Assembly: GCF_028583425.1 (NCBI RefSeq)
Contig: NC_072801.1
Span: forward strand, 24,820,001-24,884,000
Length of the DNA stretch: 64,000 nt
From: Eublepharis macularius
Lineage: Eukaryota; Chordata; Lepidosauria; Squamata; Eublepharidae
Reading direction: 5' to 3'
Part shown: piece by piece, positions 32,403 through 44,375 of the stretch
Numbering within the stretch: position 1 is the stretch's first letter
Layout: every line of letters starts with the position of its first letter
Translations under genes and position numbers: made by a program
Notes under the pieces: model-generated
Seen by the model: the letters and a program-made list of their open reading frames with translations, nothing else
Databases searched by the model: none
Told to the model about the DNA's origin: nothing

Positions 32403-32573
32403 CAAGTGCATTGTGTTTTTTCAAAATCGTGCTTGCGCAAAAATGGTTGCCACTTCACACAGAATGGCAGCCATTCATGTGACTAAGGACTACTTGGACA
32501 AACAGCAAACAGCAGGGGTTTTAAAGAAAAAGTTTATGGATGGATGATTTTTATGATTTGTGATTCATTTAAC

Positions 32574-32820
32574 CAGGGCTTTTTTTCAGGGGGAATGGAG
32601 TTCCGGAACCGCTTGAAAATGGTCACATGGCTGGTGGCCCCACCCCCTGATCTCCAGACAGAGGGGCGTTTAGATTGCCCTCCACGCCGCTGGCGTGGAG
32701 GGCAATCTAAACGCCCCTCTGTCTGGAGATCAGGGGGTGGGGCCACCAGCCATGTGGCCATTTTCTTCAAGGGCAACCCACTGAGTTCCACCACCTCTTT
32801 TCCCAGAAAAAAAAGCCCTG
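32574..32820 (-). mobile_element. Hairpin hAT-like MITE, family H1, copy 5
   Basis: A 247-bp short-class copy in reverse orientation (CAGGGCTTTTTTTCAGG to AAAAAAAAGCCCTG) has a perfect duplication CATTTAAC (32566-32573 and 32821-32828). The inner arms are nearly perfect inverted repeats. Confidence 0.95.
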
Positions 32821-32828
32821 CATTTAAC

Positions 32829-34225
32829 CATATATTTAATGCAGAGAAGTTGGGGAAGTAGGACACAGGGCATGCACAAAAAATTGACTGCACTGTACTA
32901 CTGCACTATTAGGAAGAAATAGGGTGAAGTAACCTGCTAAGCAGCCACAAATGGGCTCATGAACAGATGAACAGTCCACTGTAAAATCAGCTCCCAGATA
33001 GCGCAAACAGGATATGAGCCTAACTGAAGGGCGTTTTTGAGCAACCCTAGTGGAAACAGTGATGCTGAAAGCAATTGGAAAAAGGGTAGGTGTTAGCACA
33101 ATCTGATTATTTTCTACGAGAAAATTCTCCCCCTCTGTCTGTAGTTTTTTTAACTGAAAACTGAAACAGGTGAGCATTTTGCGGCACTGTCTCACCAACC
33201 ATCTAATAATACAGAATGTCAGCTATCAGCTAGGCAAATATACAATATCATTTCCAATCAGGATCAGATGTCAACTACAGATAGCAAACAATCCTAAGGA
33301 GGCAAATAGTTCGGGCATTTCCAAAACTGACTTTCCAGCCACCCCCAAATCCGGAGAGTCCCCTGTGAATGTGTGGGCAAGATCAACCAACCAAGCAACC
33401 AATCATTTATTACAGTCAAAGAGTGGGTGAGTGGGTGAGACCCAAACGAATTTTCAGACACAAGTTTGCTTAGCTCTCTCGAAGATACCACTCTGCTGTT
33501 TATGTCTCTTCCACATTTGCAGCTTTGTTCTAACAATTAAAAAAAAAATCCTTCCATAGACTTTTTGGTATTCTTCTCAATCTGCTCTTCCTTTATTTAA
33601 AGACAACGAGGTGAAAATAAGGGCTTTGTCCTCTGACACCACTGGCCTGAGTCTTGATCCTCTGGCAAAACGGTAATCCCCCAACTGGTGACATCATATC
33701 CAGTTGCCAGGGAAACATCACAACCTGGCATTATGACTTCGCCACTGGATTAGCACGAGACGACTTGTCGAAAGACAAATATCTTTGGCAATTAGCAAAA
33801 CCAGCATAGGGAAAATTATGATAATGCAGGAGATAGGACGCATTAATCCAATTTATAAAGTCTGATCTATCCGAGAGTGTTCCCCGGCGAGGGCGTAGCT
33901 CTTTTAACAACCCTTTCAGTCTTAAGTAAACTGAAGTCAGGGAATAACATCAAGCAGAATAGTCATTTGTTTTATTAGTCATTTCATGGGGTAATTTAGA
34001 AGATTATCATAAAATACAATATGGAAATTTAAGAAGTTTCAGACCGGTCCTCCCCCCTCCCCCTTGTGACTCTACGATTTGTATCTGGAAATCAGAGAGA
34101 AAGGGCATTTCTCTCACTGGCAAAACTGGCTCCCAGCATTCAGTTACATACTATCATGGCCAAGACACAAACGCTGGGATAGAGGTCTGTAAATGGAAAA
34201 ACTCCAGATTCTTTGAATCAAGTGA
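32829..34225. other. Unrecognised; candidate conserved block 33590-34040
   Basis: No repeats or exons recognised. The part from 33590 to 34040 lacks any repeat hallmark over 450 bp in this repeat-dense window. Conservation cannot be judged from one sequence. Confidence 0.2.
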
Positions 34226-34233
34226 CACCTAAC

Positions 34234-34546
34234 CAGGCTTTTTTTCTGGGAAAAGAGGTAGTGGAACTCAGGACCGCACAATGACATCACCTTGGGTCAG
34301 CTGGAACAAGGGGGGAGTTTTTTAAAGTTTAAATTGCCCTTGACAAAAATGGTCACATGGCCGGTGGCCCCGCCCCCTGATCTCCAGACAGAGGGGAGTT
34401 TAGATTGCCCTCCATGACAGTGGCGCAGAGGGCAATCTAAACTCCCCTCTGTCTGGAGATCAGGGGGCGGGGCCACCAGCCATGTGACCATTTTCAAGAG
34501 GTGCCAGAACTCTGTTCCACTGTGTTACAGCTGAAAAAAAGCCCTG
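34234..34546 (+). mobile_element. Hairpin hAT-like MITE, family H1, copy 6 (long class)
   Basis: A 313-bp copy, CAGGCTTTTTTTCTGG to GAAAAAAAGCCCTG, has a perfect duplication CACCTAAC (34226-34233 and 34547-34554). It carries the same extra left block as copies 3 and 4. Confidence 0.95.
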
Positions 34547-34724
34547 CACCTAACACTGAAGATCCTTCTTTGAGCCACCAGACTGCAATTCAGCTGCCAA
34601 AAGCAGGCAGGAAGAAATGGATTGGGGCCATTGTGCCAGAGAAAGGGAGGGGGGGCTAAATCTCCCTGATCAAAAATGGTCCCTCCCACAGAGAGTTGTA
34701 AGCCCAGCTAGAGAAACAAGAGAC

Positions 34725-34970
34725 CAGTATTACATAGCTGTTAAGAGTGCTGGGCTAGAATCTGTGAGACCCAGGTTCGAATGCCGACTCTGCTGTTGAA
34801 GGTTGCTGGGGAGGCTTGAGCCATTCACATCCTCTCAGGCTAACCTACCTCATAGGATTGTTGTGATGAAAGATGGAGGAGGGGGACAATTAAATAATCC
34901 AATATGGGGCCCCGCTGAGGAGAAAGGTGGGGTTTGAATGAATAACTCAATAGATAAATGGTACCTTTCT
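34725..34970 (+). repeat. MIR-like CORE-SINE
   Basis: The B-box-like 'caggttcgaatgccgac', body 'ctaacctacctcataggattgttgtgatg' and end 'gaggagaaaggtggggtttgaatgaataac' give the full family order. Confidence 0.7.
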
Positions 34971-36519
34971 TCTCCCACTCTGGTCTTAAAGCACCCAAGG
35001 GAAATGGTATGGGGAGAGAAGATTTAAATCCCCTCTTTTCCCCAGCGCTGTGGCCTGGATCATTCCTGCTCCCTCCCCGCTCTGTCGCTATTTGCAGCTA
35101 AATTAGACATCTGGGGATCCAAATGGAGATTGGCTCCTTAATGGTTAGCAACACTGGGGTAAGGAAAGGGGTTACCCCCCATTCCAGTCACACATTCTGA
35201 AAATCTTTCACTCCTATATATAAGGGTGAAGTGCAGCATCACGCAAGGAAGAAACAATGACCAGTTCCATCTTCTCCCATCGAAATACTTGGTGGCTTCT
35301 CTTTAAATGAGAGTGATCTCTTCTCCCTGCCACCACCTAGAAGGGTGCAATGCATTTCAGTGTGCACATGGCTTAGCATTATATATATATATATATATAT
35401 CCTCCTCTTGGCTCACTGAACACCAGACGAATGGCTGTTTTACTTACGTGTGTGTGTTTGATTTTACCAGAGGTGGAACCATAATGATACGCATCCCCCC
35501 CTACCGACATCCCTTTCCTCTGCCTCCATTTCTCCGCTCGCCCACCTGCCCAGTCATCCTTCCCTGCTGTCCCCTCCCCGATCGCGCAGTTTTCCGTCCC
35601 CCCTCTTTAACCAGCCCAATTGCCTGCCCCCATCCATCCTACCTTTATTTTTTTTAAAACTTTTATATGCTGCATCTAGGGTTGCTAGGCAACCCAAAAT
35701 GTCAGCCAGGTTTTTGCACACTCTAGGCAAGCACAGACGTCACCAGCTACTTTAGGGAGACGGTTAACCACCATTTTTATGTGAATGTGTTCAACTATTC
35801 ATATTTTTGAGCAATCCTGGATATTACCCTAGGTTTGTGAAAGATATATTCTTGTGAATTTATTGAACAACACAATGGGGCCACCTGTTGCTGTCAGATA
35901 GATGGTATCCATGCTGGTTTCCAGTACCCCCAGCACCACCACCCCGCATACCTGCAGCACTCCAGTGAGCCCAAAAAGGGGAGGGAAGCCCAAGATGGAG
36001 CTACACAGATAAATGGGAGAGGCTGTGGGCAATAGGCATGGTTCTCGATGGCTTATATTAAGTTCTATGGAACAAAAGGAATGAGACAGTTGAGGGGGAG
36101 GCAAGCAACCTGGAATCCTCAGGACCAAGGGTCAAGTGTACCCCCACACCAGCATGCATTCTCTTTCCTTCTTTCCATCAAAGTGAATAGGTTCTCCCAC
36201 AGGGAAAAGAGAGACTGAACTCATGGAAATCTACAGCCATAAGAGAAGCCAGTCTCAACCTGAACGACCCAGCATCTTTTGATAGGTGTTTTGTAAGATA
36301 GCTATGAGGCATCTTTGTTTATAGAGGTCTATTCGGAAGTTTCCACAGTATTCGGCCCCTCCTCCAGCAAACATATACACTACATCCATCCTACCTAGGG
36401 TAGGAAGACTAGGGGCCAGGATGCCCAAAGGATCTCCTTCTCCCTTATTGTCCAACCCACAAATTAAGCTCTGCCTCACAAGCCCTGGTTTCTTTGCCCC
36501 TGTTTTCAGAAGTTAAGTG
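34971..36519. other. Unrecognised, with an (AT)n run
   Basis: An AT dinucleotide tract lies at about 35379-35399. No recognised gene or repeat; local frames are domainless. Confidence 0.4.
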
Positions 36520-36520
36520 A

Positions 36521-36862
36521 GTGGCAACCAAAGACAGGGCTTTTTCAGTAGTGGCACTTCAATTATTGTATACTCTTCCCCTTGAGGCTCACCTGGGCCT
36601 ACTCTGCTCTTTTTTTAGGCACCAGGCCAAAATGTTTCTGATCAATCAGAAGGGGTCCTTCAACATCATTTTAGTGTGCTTTCGGGGTGAAAGTTGTTTA
36701 TTTTAAGCTGCTCAGTGGTATGTGTGGTAGCTGGGTTTTTAATGCTGAATTTTAATTAATAACTTTTAATGTTTTGTTACTATGCTTTATTTTGTAAGTT
36801 GCCTTGGGCAGGTTCTCTGCAGAGGTGGAGTAAAAATTTGCTAAGTGAACAAATAAGTAAAC
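36521..36862 (+). mobile_element. L2-type LINE 3' end
   Basis: The translated start 'KDRAFSVVALQLLYTLPLE' fits the LINE pattern RAFSVAAPRLWNSLP. The 3' UTR follows: 'tttattttgtaagttgccttgggcagg...' and a tail ending 'gaacaaataagtaaa'. The frame decays after the motif. Confidence 0.65.
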
Positions 36863-36889
36863 CACAGATATTTTACTAGCATAATAGCA

Positions 36890-37080
36890 AAGCACTACAC
36901 TGTCCTCATTACAATAACCCTGTTGGGTAGGCCAGCAATTTTATTTTCAGATTATGCAGGTACAAAACTGAGGCCAAGATGGAAACAGGATAGCTTAAGG
37001 CCAGGCAATGAGTTTCAAGGTAAAGGTCATATTCGAACATAGCACTTGCCAGCTCATAGCTCAACCTCCTAACTGCTTTG
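36890..37080 (-). repeat. MIR-like SINE
   Basis: Plus-strand order 'cattacaataaccctgttgggtagg', 'ttttattttcagattatgcagg', 'aaactgagg' then 'catattcgaacatagc' and 'cctaactgctttgc' matches the MIR/CORE-SINE layout read on the minus strand. It is closer to canonical MIR than the other copies. Confidence 0.6.
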
Positions 37081-37774
37081 CTCTGATACATGGGCCTCTC
37101 TAAACATGTACTGAGCATGCTGATTCCACCTGGGGAAAGTGAAACATTTCCAGGGCCAGTTGAAGATATTCTGTTGCTGAAGCATTGTGCTCCAGGTAGT
37201 ACTGTAAAGGGCCACCAGGGAGCTCCGTACAAAGATTCCCTCTAATACTCCCCATCTCTTGAACTGAGTCCAAACATAATCAGAAAGTACATCATATGAC
37301 TTGCTCATCTCCATTATGTCCCCCATCTCCCCTCCCCTTTGTGATGGGGTCCCAGGACAGGGTCTAGTTTGCAAATCGCACTAGGGGTTCCCAGTCCCCC
37401 AGTCTCAAACTTTTACCTCCCCTTCATATGTTGTAACATTGCAAGGGATCCCAGGGGGCCTTTCTTTTAAAGTACAACCCTACAAAGAATTACTCCAATC
37501 TGGGCTACAGATGCCAGGTCTCCTGCTTCATCAGAAGATCTCCTAGTCTCCCTTTCTGTTGACTGTCACCTCTTGTCGAGTAGGAAAGGAAAAATATTAG
37601 AAAAAAATGTCATGGTGATGGCTATGCCATAGAGTTTTGCCTGAATCCTAGAGGGTCATGTTGATGTCACACTGGCAATGAGATATCACTTCCAGGTATT
37701 CTTCTTTGTCTCCTCCCTCCCCTGCCTTGTCCCCTAATCTTTCTATAGAAGAACTCTGCTTAGATGTATTGTCG
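37081..37774. other. No recognised feature
   Basis: Nothing identifiable. Confidence 0.4.
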
Positions 37775-38062
37775 AAGGCTTTCACAGCCGGAGAACAATG
37801 GTTGTTGTGGGTTTTCTGGGCTGTATTGCCATGGTCTTGGCATTGTAGTTCCTGACGTTTCTCCAGCAGCTGTGGCTGGCATCTTCAGAGGTGTAGCACC
37901 AAAAGACAGAGATCTCTCAGTGTCACAGGCACTGTGACACTGAGAGATCTCTGTCTTTTGGTGCTACACCTCTGAAGATGCCAGCCACAGCTGCTGGCGA
38001 AACATCAGGAACTACAATGCCAAGACCACGGCAATACAGCCCGGAAAACCCACAACAACCAA
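37775..38062. mobile_element. Inverted pair of Penelope-like element fragments
   Basis: Two arms of about 130-140 bp meet near 37926: 'ggttgttgtgggttttctgg', 'gcattgtagttcctgacg', 'agctgtggctggcatcttcag', 'gatctctcagtgtcacag' on the left and their complement on the right. The sequence resembles the 3' region of reptile Penelope-like retroelements, which often insert as inverted partial copies. The left arm carries an extra outer block ('tgtattgtcgaaggctttcacagccgg'). The naming is from memory of the pattern, not a search. Confidence 0.5.
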
Positions 38063-38724
38063 CTCTGCTTAGGATTGCACTGTTAGCTTGGTTTTTTGAT
38101 TCATAGTTGTTCCAAGCATAGACAGGGGCTTCTTGTGTACTCAGGCCAGACATGTAGTCCTTTTGGATTAGAAGGGCCTGGAGGACCTCACATTTCAATA
38201 CCAGAGGAATAGGTAAACCAAACAGACTCAAACATCATTGCACACAAGGTCTAATCACAAGTATTCCATCATGATCTCTGTATAAACGCTCTGTCCATCA
38301 AATCAGGTTGCAAGGCAAGAAGGCAAATCCCTCAAACCACTTCTTATTTCTACCACATGCCGCAATCCACCTCAAGACGCTTGGCCAAGGCCCATAGTTC
38401 ACACTCCTTTCCAGATGCATCCCCAGAAAATTCAGTGTGTATGTGTTTTCTGACATTGCATGTATCAAATTTCACTGCATGTTCAGGTCCTAGAAAACTT
38501 AGGGCTAAATACAAATAGACTTTCCAACAAGGGCCTCATTTAGGAAGGGGGAGGGGAAGGAGTCACCATCTTTCTTTTGCATTTCAGAGGAAATGTTTTC
38601 CTGGAGCACCTCTCTGTCCTATTTACTGGTTCTAGTCCACAGTTTGGTACACTTGGTTTGCATACCAAAAGCACCAGATCCCTTCAATTCAAACACACAT
38701 AATATTCCCCCTGGCCCAAGTTAC
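38063..38724. other. No recognised feature
   Basis: Nothing identifiable. Confidence 0.4.
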
Positions 38725-38732
38725 CTTTGTTT

Positions 38733-39063
38733 TAGGGCTGCCAATCCCCCGCCCAGGGCGGGGGATCCCCTGTTCTCACTTCCTCTCCCCCCCGACCCCA
38801 CTTACCTGGCCAGCGGGAGGTGCGCCCCCAGGAGGTATGGTGTGCCCCTGGGCAGTGCAGCATCCTCCGCGCCCCACAACAGGCCCATTTTGGGCTGAAT
38901 TGGGCCTGCAGAGGGGGGGGGATTCAGCCCTTCAGCAAGTGTAGGAGCACACAGCAGGCCACCCTTTGACCCACACATGCCCGGAGGGACGCCAGACGCC
39001 ATGGAGGGAGAGTGCCGGGTTCCCAGTCCCCCAGCGGGGGACTAGAGGGACCTGGCAACCCTA
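38733..39063 (+). mobile_element. hAT-like element, family H4, copy 3
   Basis: A 331-bp element, TAGGGCTGCCAATCCCCC to GGACCTGGCAACCCTA, has a perfect duplication CTTTGTTT (38725-38732 and 39064-39071). Interior blocks 'ggccaccctttgacccacac' and 'acttacctggccagc' match copy 2 at 12815. Confidence 0.88.
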
Positions 39064-39071
39064 CTTTGTTT

Positions 39072-39439
39072 CCTAAACGCATTCAAGAGTAGGCCTCTTC
39101 GACCTTAACTGCTCAGAACTATTCTCACTCCCTCAAATCGCCCAAATGAAACGGCATCCCTGCTTTCAAATCACCATTCGAGTATAAGGAGCAACACATA
39201 CCAGAGGTTTCAGCCTTCTCTGCACAGCAAGCGGGGTCACGGAGAAGTTCCCTGCCACACAGTAACTCTCGGACATCATGTGGTTCCCGATGGATTTAGG
39301 CACCCGTCACGGACAAAGCTCCTAGGCCAAGCGAAAAAACCAAAAAGGAACAAGATTTTAATGAGGAATGGATGAAACTCGCTGAAACGATTGCATTCAC
39401 CTAAATCCAGATATGTAGTCTAGGCTTGTAACATTCTTC
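39072..39439. other. No recognised feature
   Basis: Nothing identifiable. Confidence 0.4.
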
Positions 39440-39597
39440 TCTCCTCTAATTTATCCTCGCAGCCCCCCTGAGTGTGTGTGACTGGCTCAGGATCACTGAG
39501 CACACTTCCATGATAGAGTAGGGATTCAAACCTGGGTCTCCCAGATCATTGTATGACGCATTCACTACTATTTATTCACTACTATACCACATCTTCC
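39440..39597 (-). repeat. CORE-SINE, 3'-truncated
   Basis: 'agtagggattcaaacctggg', 'tctcccagatcattgtatgacg' and 'cactactataccac' form the head on the minus strand; the tail portion is short. Confidence 0.6.
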
Positions 39598-40176
39598 CTT
39601 TCCTCTGCTTTCTGTATGCCTCTTTGAAACACTTGAAATAAATGGTCTTAACATTTCATAAATAAATGATGGATTAATAACAGATAAAATATAGGCGTTC
39701 CATAAGCATATCCCTTGAGTCCTGAGTCCCAGCCCTCCTTGGTACAATTCCAGTTTCTGCTGCAGCTTCTCTTCTTTGGCATAGGTTTATTAAGAATACA
39801 GCCTTCAAGAATCTTAAAATAAAATACTATTGACGGCCTCTGGGAGATATTACATGTATTTACAGGCAAACCATTGTAATTCCCTAGCACGTCACAACTT
39901 TATTGGTCATCACAACATGCTAGGTCCATGTGGGAGAGATGCTAAGCGCCACTGTATATTTACATACTATTTTGAGCAGGAATAAGAACACAAAACCCGA
40001 AGGGCTGCTTGGCATTTTCTTGTGAAAAAAGAGAAAGCATGTTGTGGAGTTTGTTATGGAACATAAAAGTGATCTCTAGCGGTCCCATTTTCTCTACCTC
40101 TCTCTGTTTTTTTTATTTTGAACATTTTAAACTATCCTTTCTTTGAAAATGGACTTATGAGGGTACAAGGGCCCAA
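39598..40176. other. No recognised feature
   Basis: Nothing identifiable. Confidence 0.4.
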
Positions 40177-40189
40177 TGTTTATTATTTA

Positions 40190-40220
<31 letters not shown>

Positions 40221-40345
40221 ATATTAGATTTTTAGTCCGTCCTCCCCACCGAGCGGGCTCAGGGCGGAGCACAACATTTTAATTTACATAAAAACACATA
40301 AAAGCAGATAAAACATTACAATAAAATTTAAAACACTACATGCAA
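40177..40345 (-). mobile_element. LINE 3' end with (GATT)n tail
   Basis: On the minus strand, 'gttttaaattttattgtaatg...' leads to 'gctccgccctgagcccgctcgg' and ends in repeats of AATC (40192-40220). The order is that of L2-like LINE 3' ends in squamates. Confidence 0.6.
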
Positions 40346-40497
40346 TAAAAACTTCTCCTCAGATGGCGATGGAAGAGTTACTTCATTTCAGACATGGCCC
40401 ATATATCCATATCTATAGATATATATAGGGTGCTGCAGAGTGAGTTCTGAGAGCTTTTAAGTAATTGCCTTTGTTTGTCTAACCCCACCCAGTAAAT

Positions 40498-40640
40498 CAG
40501 GGGTCCTTGAGCCTTGTTCTGCCTGTAGGCAATATTGGAATTTGAGCAGGCCACAGCACAAAATGGCTGCCACAGGTGATATGGCCAAGCATAAAATGGC
40601 TGCCATGAGAGCTGGAGACAATCAAAAAATTTGGGGAAGT
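40498..40640. mobile_element. hAT-like 5' end fragment
   Basis: It begins CAGGGGTCCTTGAGCC, close to the terminus at 61287. No matching 3' terminus is present nearby. The following 'cacaaaatggctgcca' segments recur near 3275. Confidence 0.3.
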
Positions 40641-40734
40641 TCTAAGCCACTTGCCCTCCTATGATGGGGGAGTTACCATTTCTGATTGGTGACAAGGTCA
40701 GTGACATCATCTGCTTCAACACACTAGTGATTCA

Positions 40735-40925
40735 AGTGTCACACTATGAGGACTGGTAAGATCTGGGTTCAAGCCTCCCCAGCCATGACATGCACTGAGT
40801 GACCTTGGGTCGATTACTTTATCCTACCTACTTTGCAGGGTTGCCGTGATAAAATGAGGGGAACAAACTTCATGTACGCTGCTGTTCCCTCATTGGGTGA
40901 AGGGGGAAAATCTTTATTTTTTAAA
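40735..40925 (+). repeat. CORE-SINE
   Basis: The B-box-like 'gggttcaagcctcccc', 'gagtgaccttgggtcgatt' and 'ggttgccgtgataaaatgagg' give the family order. The head is shortened. Confidence 0.6.
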
Positions 40926-41672
40926 ATCTATAGCCCTATGAGGTAGGCCAGTAACCGCAACAGTCTAAAGAACCATTTCTGTATGCGAGGAGAACCACAC
41001 CAAAGAAACCACTTTCTGAAATGAAAACTTTTGGGTTTTAAATGATCATCGCACTTGCTGATGTTTCCTCCTGCCTTGTAAATTCTAGGAGGAGACCTGG
41101 TATCCTTTCCCCCTCTCCCATACAGAATTGTATTGCTTTTCCTAGCAGCCATACTCCCGAACACCAGTAGCACTGTATTCATTACATTAGACTATCAGTG
41201 ACTTCTTGTTTAATGTCACCAATGAGAAATAGAGGGCCAAAGACATGGTAATTTCCCACATTTAGGGCATTATTACAGTGGCTTCCTCTCTTGATTAGTT
41301 CCTGTTCTTTTCCTGCTGGGTCTTCCTAAGCAATCCCTTTTGTGTATCTTCTGAGCCATTCCAGCTGGTAATATTGGCAAACAGAGAAGTGGGAATATTG
41401 TGGGAAGTAGCTGTGACATAGCAGTTAAAGGGACTGAGTTATGAAGCCCTCAGTTCACATCTCACCTCAGCCATGAAGTCAGGACATTGCAGGCAAAAGG
41501 CAACTGCCTCAGATCCAGTGGAGCTTTCAGTAGGTAGAAGGGATTTCTGTCTGCCAAGCCCAGCCTTTTCACCTCCCCTCACTGGATTTAGCCCAAATAC
41601 TGCTCTTGAGGAGACAGGAGATAACCAGTAATAGCTTGAGAGTTAGAGATCTGCAGCAAGAAGGGGGAAATA
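40926..41672. other. Mostly unrecognised
   Basis: A weak CORE-SINE head may lie at 41408-41480 ('gacatagcagttaaagggactgag'). Nothing else. Confidence 0.3.
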
Positions 41673-41882
41673 GGCCCTTTTCACACTACTTAGTTGCTTC
41701 TGGAACATCGCGAAATGTAGCGCAAAAAATGCGGAAGATAGCATCTTCTCTCACGAGTTTTGCGCTGTCACGTGAGTTTTGCACAATGTCGCACAAAACT
41801 CTCGTGAGAAGATGCTACTTCCGCGGTTTTTGTACTACATTTCACGATGTTCCGGAAGCAAGTAAGTAGTGTGAAAAGGGCC
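41673..41882. mobile_element. 210-bp palindromic MITE (family P)
   Basis: Arms begin GGCCCTTTTCACACTACTTA and pair to 'agtagtgtgaaaagggcc'. Mismatches are scattered. The core motifs 'tctcacgagttttgcgc' and 'gcacaaaactctcgtgagaa' match those of the palindrome at 7726 although the outer arms differ. Flanking ATA and AGA do not give a clean 3-bp duplication. The terminus resembles Harbinger-type ends, but this is not secure. Confidence 0.7.
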
Positions 41883-43254
41883 AGAGTGTAACTTGTGCCC
41901 TTCTCTGCAGGAAAATCCTTTTGGACCCAAACCTTTTTGTGCCTAATGGTGGCCTTCCTTGCAGGGTTGTTGCATGGACATGAAGTGGCTTTGAATTCTA
42001 AAAAAGTATAAGAAAATGGTAAACATTACAATCTTCTTTTCTGCTTCTAGCTTTACTTTTGACAGCATGGGAAGAACAGGGAAGAAAATCTACTGGGATC
42101 AAGAAGGTTGCCAGTTCGAAACTTGACTCAGCCTGTGATTGGATGCTTGTGCTATCCTGTGTAGAATTATTCCAGTTCAAGTCCATTGATTGCAATAAGC
42201 TTAGACTGGAGTAAGCCAGCATACGATTGCACAGTATGTAGCCTAAGACAAGACAGCCTCAGCTGGAACACCAAAAAATGATAGACTTAAATAGTCCATC
42301 TGATGCTTGAATGCGAACCTACCATTCTGTTGGTCATGGAGAAGAAATAAAATAGGTGTGTGTGTATTCCCATGGCCTGCAGAAAACAGTGGACTCATTT
42401 GAAAGGAGATAATCTTTCCTGCCTTGATAGCTTCTCATTACCTTTACACCATCGTGTAAAAGGAATTAGTGAAAACTAGAAACCTGTTTACCTGGTTCTC
42501 AACTTAATTGCAAAATCCCAAGCCTCTCTCAGGCAGAAGTGAAGCTCCAAAAGCAATATTGTCCCCACCTCCCCGGAGTCCCATCGCACAGTCAAAGGAA
42601 TCCACAAGCTTCTCTCATTTGTCTTAACTTATTACCCAAGCAGCAAATGAACAAACAAACTGAGTGGGTTTGTTCTTGCTGCCCCCCCATCCCTAAGTAA
42701 CATGACTCAGAAGATTCTATTACTCATAACACATTCCCAAGAATCCAGCATCTACGCTCCCATTCAAGCCTTCGGAACTGCTTTCCGCTGAGAAAACATT
42801 TCCCAGAAAGAAAGGGGGGTGGGGGCGCACACTATTCTGAATAGCTTTTTGATCTTGTTTGCAATGTAATAACGTAACCAATGTTCATTAACATACTGCT
42901 ATGCCAGTAAATTGCAAACCACGTCGGGCACACCATGGTGCGGCAAGCGAACAGCTTAAGCACAGTCAGAAATAAATAAATTAAACAGCAAATGGCTCCT
43001 CAGACCTACAAGGACCCATTCACAGAGGAGGTGTCCTGTCGCCTCCCAGAATGAGTCAAGGCTCCAGCTCTGTCTCCTTTCAAATTAGCCTTCAAAGCAA
43101 CTCATCATGCCATGCCTCTGCAACTAGTGCAGTGGGCCCATTGTCTTCCTTCACACAGAGAGACGCCACAGAGGAACCTTCCTATTGGTATTTCTGTGCA
43201 GGTCACTTGTTCTGAGTTCTCCTCAAGAGGTTCTCCTCAAGAGGTTCACTCACA
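41883..43254. other. Unrecognised; candidate conserved block 42840-42990
   Basis: A 14-bp direct duplication (GTTCTCCTCAAGAG, about 43219-43246) lies near the right end. The segment 42840-42990 is repeat-free and AT-balanced, of the kind worth aligning to other genomes. Confidence 0.25.
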
Positions 43255-43440
43255 TGGGTTCAGTAGCACCTTAAAAACCAACTAGGTTTCCAAAGTATGA
43301 GCTTTTGAGAATAAAAACTCCCTTCATCAGATACTCTCAAAAGCTCATATCCTGGAGATCTAGTTGGTCTTTAAGGTGCTACCAGACTCAAATCTTGATC
43401 TTCTATTACAGACCAACACGGCTACCCGCCTGAAACTATC
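43255..43440. mobile_element. Foldback repeat, family F
   Basis: The left arm 'gtagcaccttaaaaaccaactagg' and 'gagcttttgaga' are inverted at the right as 'tctcaaaagctcat' and 'agttggtctttaaggtgctac'. The right arm continues into 'acagaccaacacggctaccc'. Confidence 0.65.
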
Positions 43441-43919
43441 CACAACACAGGTTCTCACAGAAACAGTGGATTTCTTACATATTCCAAAAACAAGCTCAGT
43501 CATCAAAAAAAATCCCCTCTTAAAATTCTTCTCTGCTCAAAACTATCTGCTTCTCCAACAGAATCTTAATTTCTCCTCAGTTCATTCATCCATGGTTTGC
43601 TTAGCAGCCTCGGCTTTAATATATTACTTTATTTACCATGGGCCTCTAGTTCCATGACCTTTGCATTCCATTCTCAGTCCATGTAGGAATCTCATCAATA
43701 AATTACCGACAAGGGAAGATCCTGCTCACATCACCTTATAGTGAATGCAGAGATTGAGAAGTCAGGGATATGAAGTTTCCAAACAATGTATGAACTGAGG
43801 ATCTGTCTCTGTTCTTTTTGTAACTTACATGAAATGTCCTTTGGGGGGACTTTGGAATGTTGTTCAGGACAACCTGTAGCCTTTGACGTTTCCACCTGGG
43901 TGTTGTTTGGCACCTGTCT
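43441..43919. other. No recognised feature
   Basis: Nothing identifiable. Confidence 0.4.
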
Positions 43920-44290
43920 GCTGGTGTAATGGTTAGTATGTCCAAAATTAGGAGCTGAGGGAATTGGGGTCTGAATACCCACTCAGCCTTGAATTTCTGT
44001 AGGTGAATACATGATGCTGCCATCTGTTGATCTATCAAGGATAGTCTTGTCTCCTCTGATGACCAGTGACTGTCCAGGATCTCAGAACCAGGTCTTTCAC
44101 GTTATCTTTGATCCCTTTAACTGAAGATACCAGGGAATGAACTCAGGGCCTTCTGCCACTGAGCCAGCAGCCCTGGCCTAAACACTTTGGGCCACTCAGT
44201 TTCAGACTCAGCTACCTCACAGGGTTGTTGTGAGGATAAAAATGGGAGGAGAAGGAAGCACAGATGCTGCCTTGAGCTTTTGGGAGGAAG
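43920..44290 (+). repeat. CORE-SINE split by a tRNA-SINE
   Basis: The head 'ctggtgtaatggttagtatg' and B-box-like 'gggtctgaatacccac' end at about 43993. The body resumes at about 44176 with 'ctttgggccactcag', 'ctacctcacagggttgttgtgaggataaaaatgg'. The gap is filled by a minus-strand tRNA-SINE. Confidence 0.65.
43995..44175 (-). repeat. tRNA-derived SINE (family T) inside the CORE-SINE
   Basis: 'tctatcaaggatagtcttgtctcctctgatgacc', 'tgtccaggatctcag', 'tttcacgttatctttgatccctttaactgaag' and 'ccactgagccagcagccctg' follow the family order on the minus strand. Confidence 0.65.
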
Positions 44291-44307
44291 CAGGAAAACA
44301 ATGGCAG

Positions 44308-44370
44308 TGAGAAGGAAGGAAGGAAGGAAGGAAGGAAGGAAGGAAGGAACAAACAAACAAACAAACCCAA
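44308..44370. repeat. Compound microsatellite (GGAA)n(ACAA)n
   Basis: About ten GAAG/GGAA units run directly into ACAA/AAAC units. Confidence 0.95.
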
Positions 44371-44375
44371 ACAAA

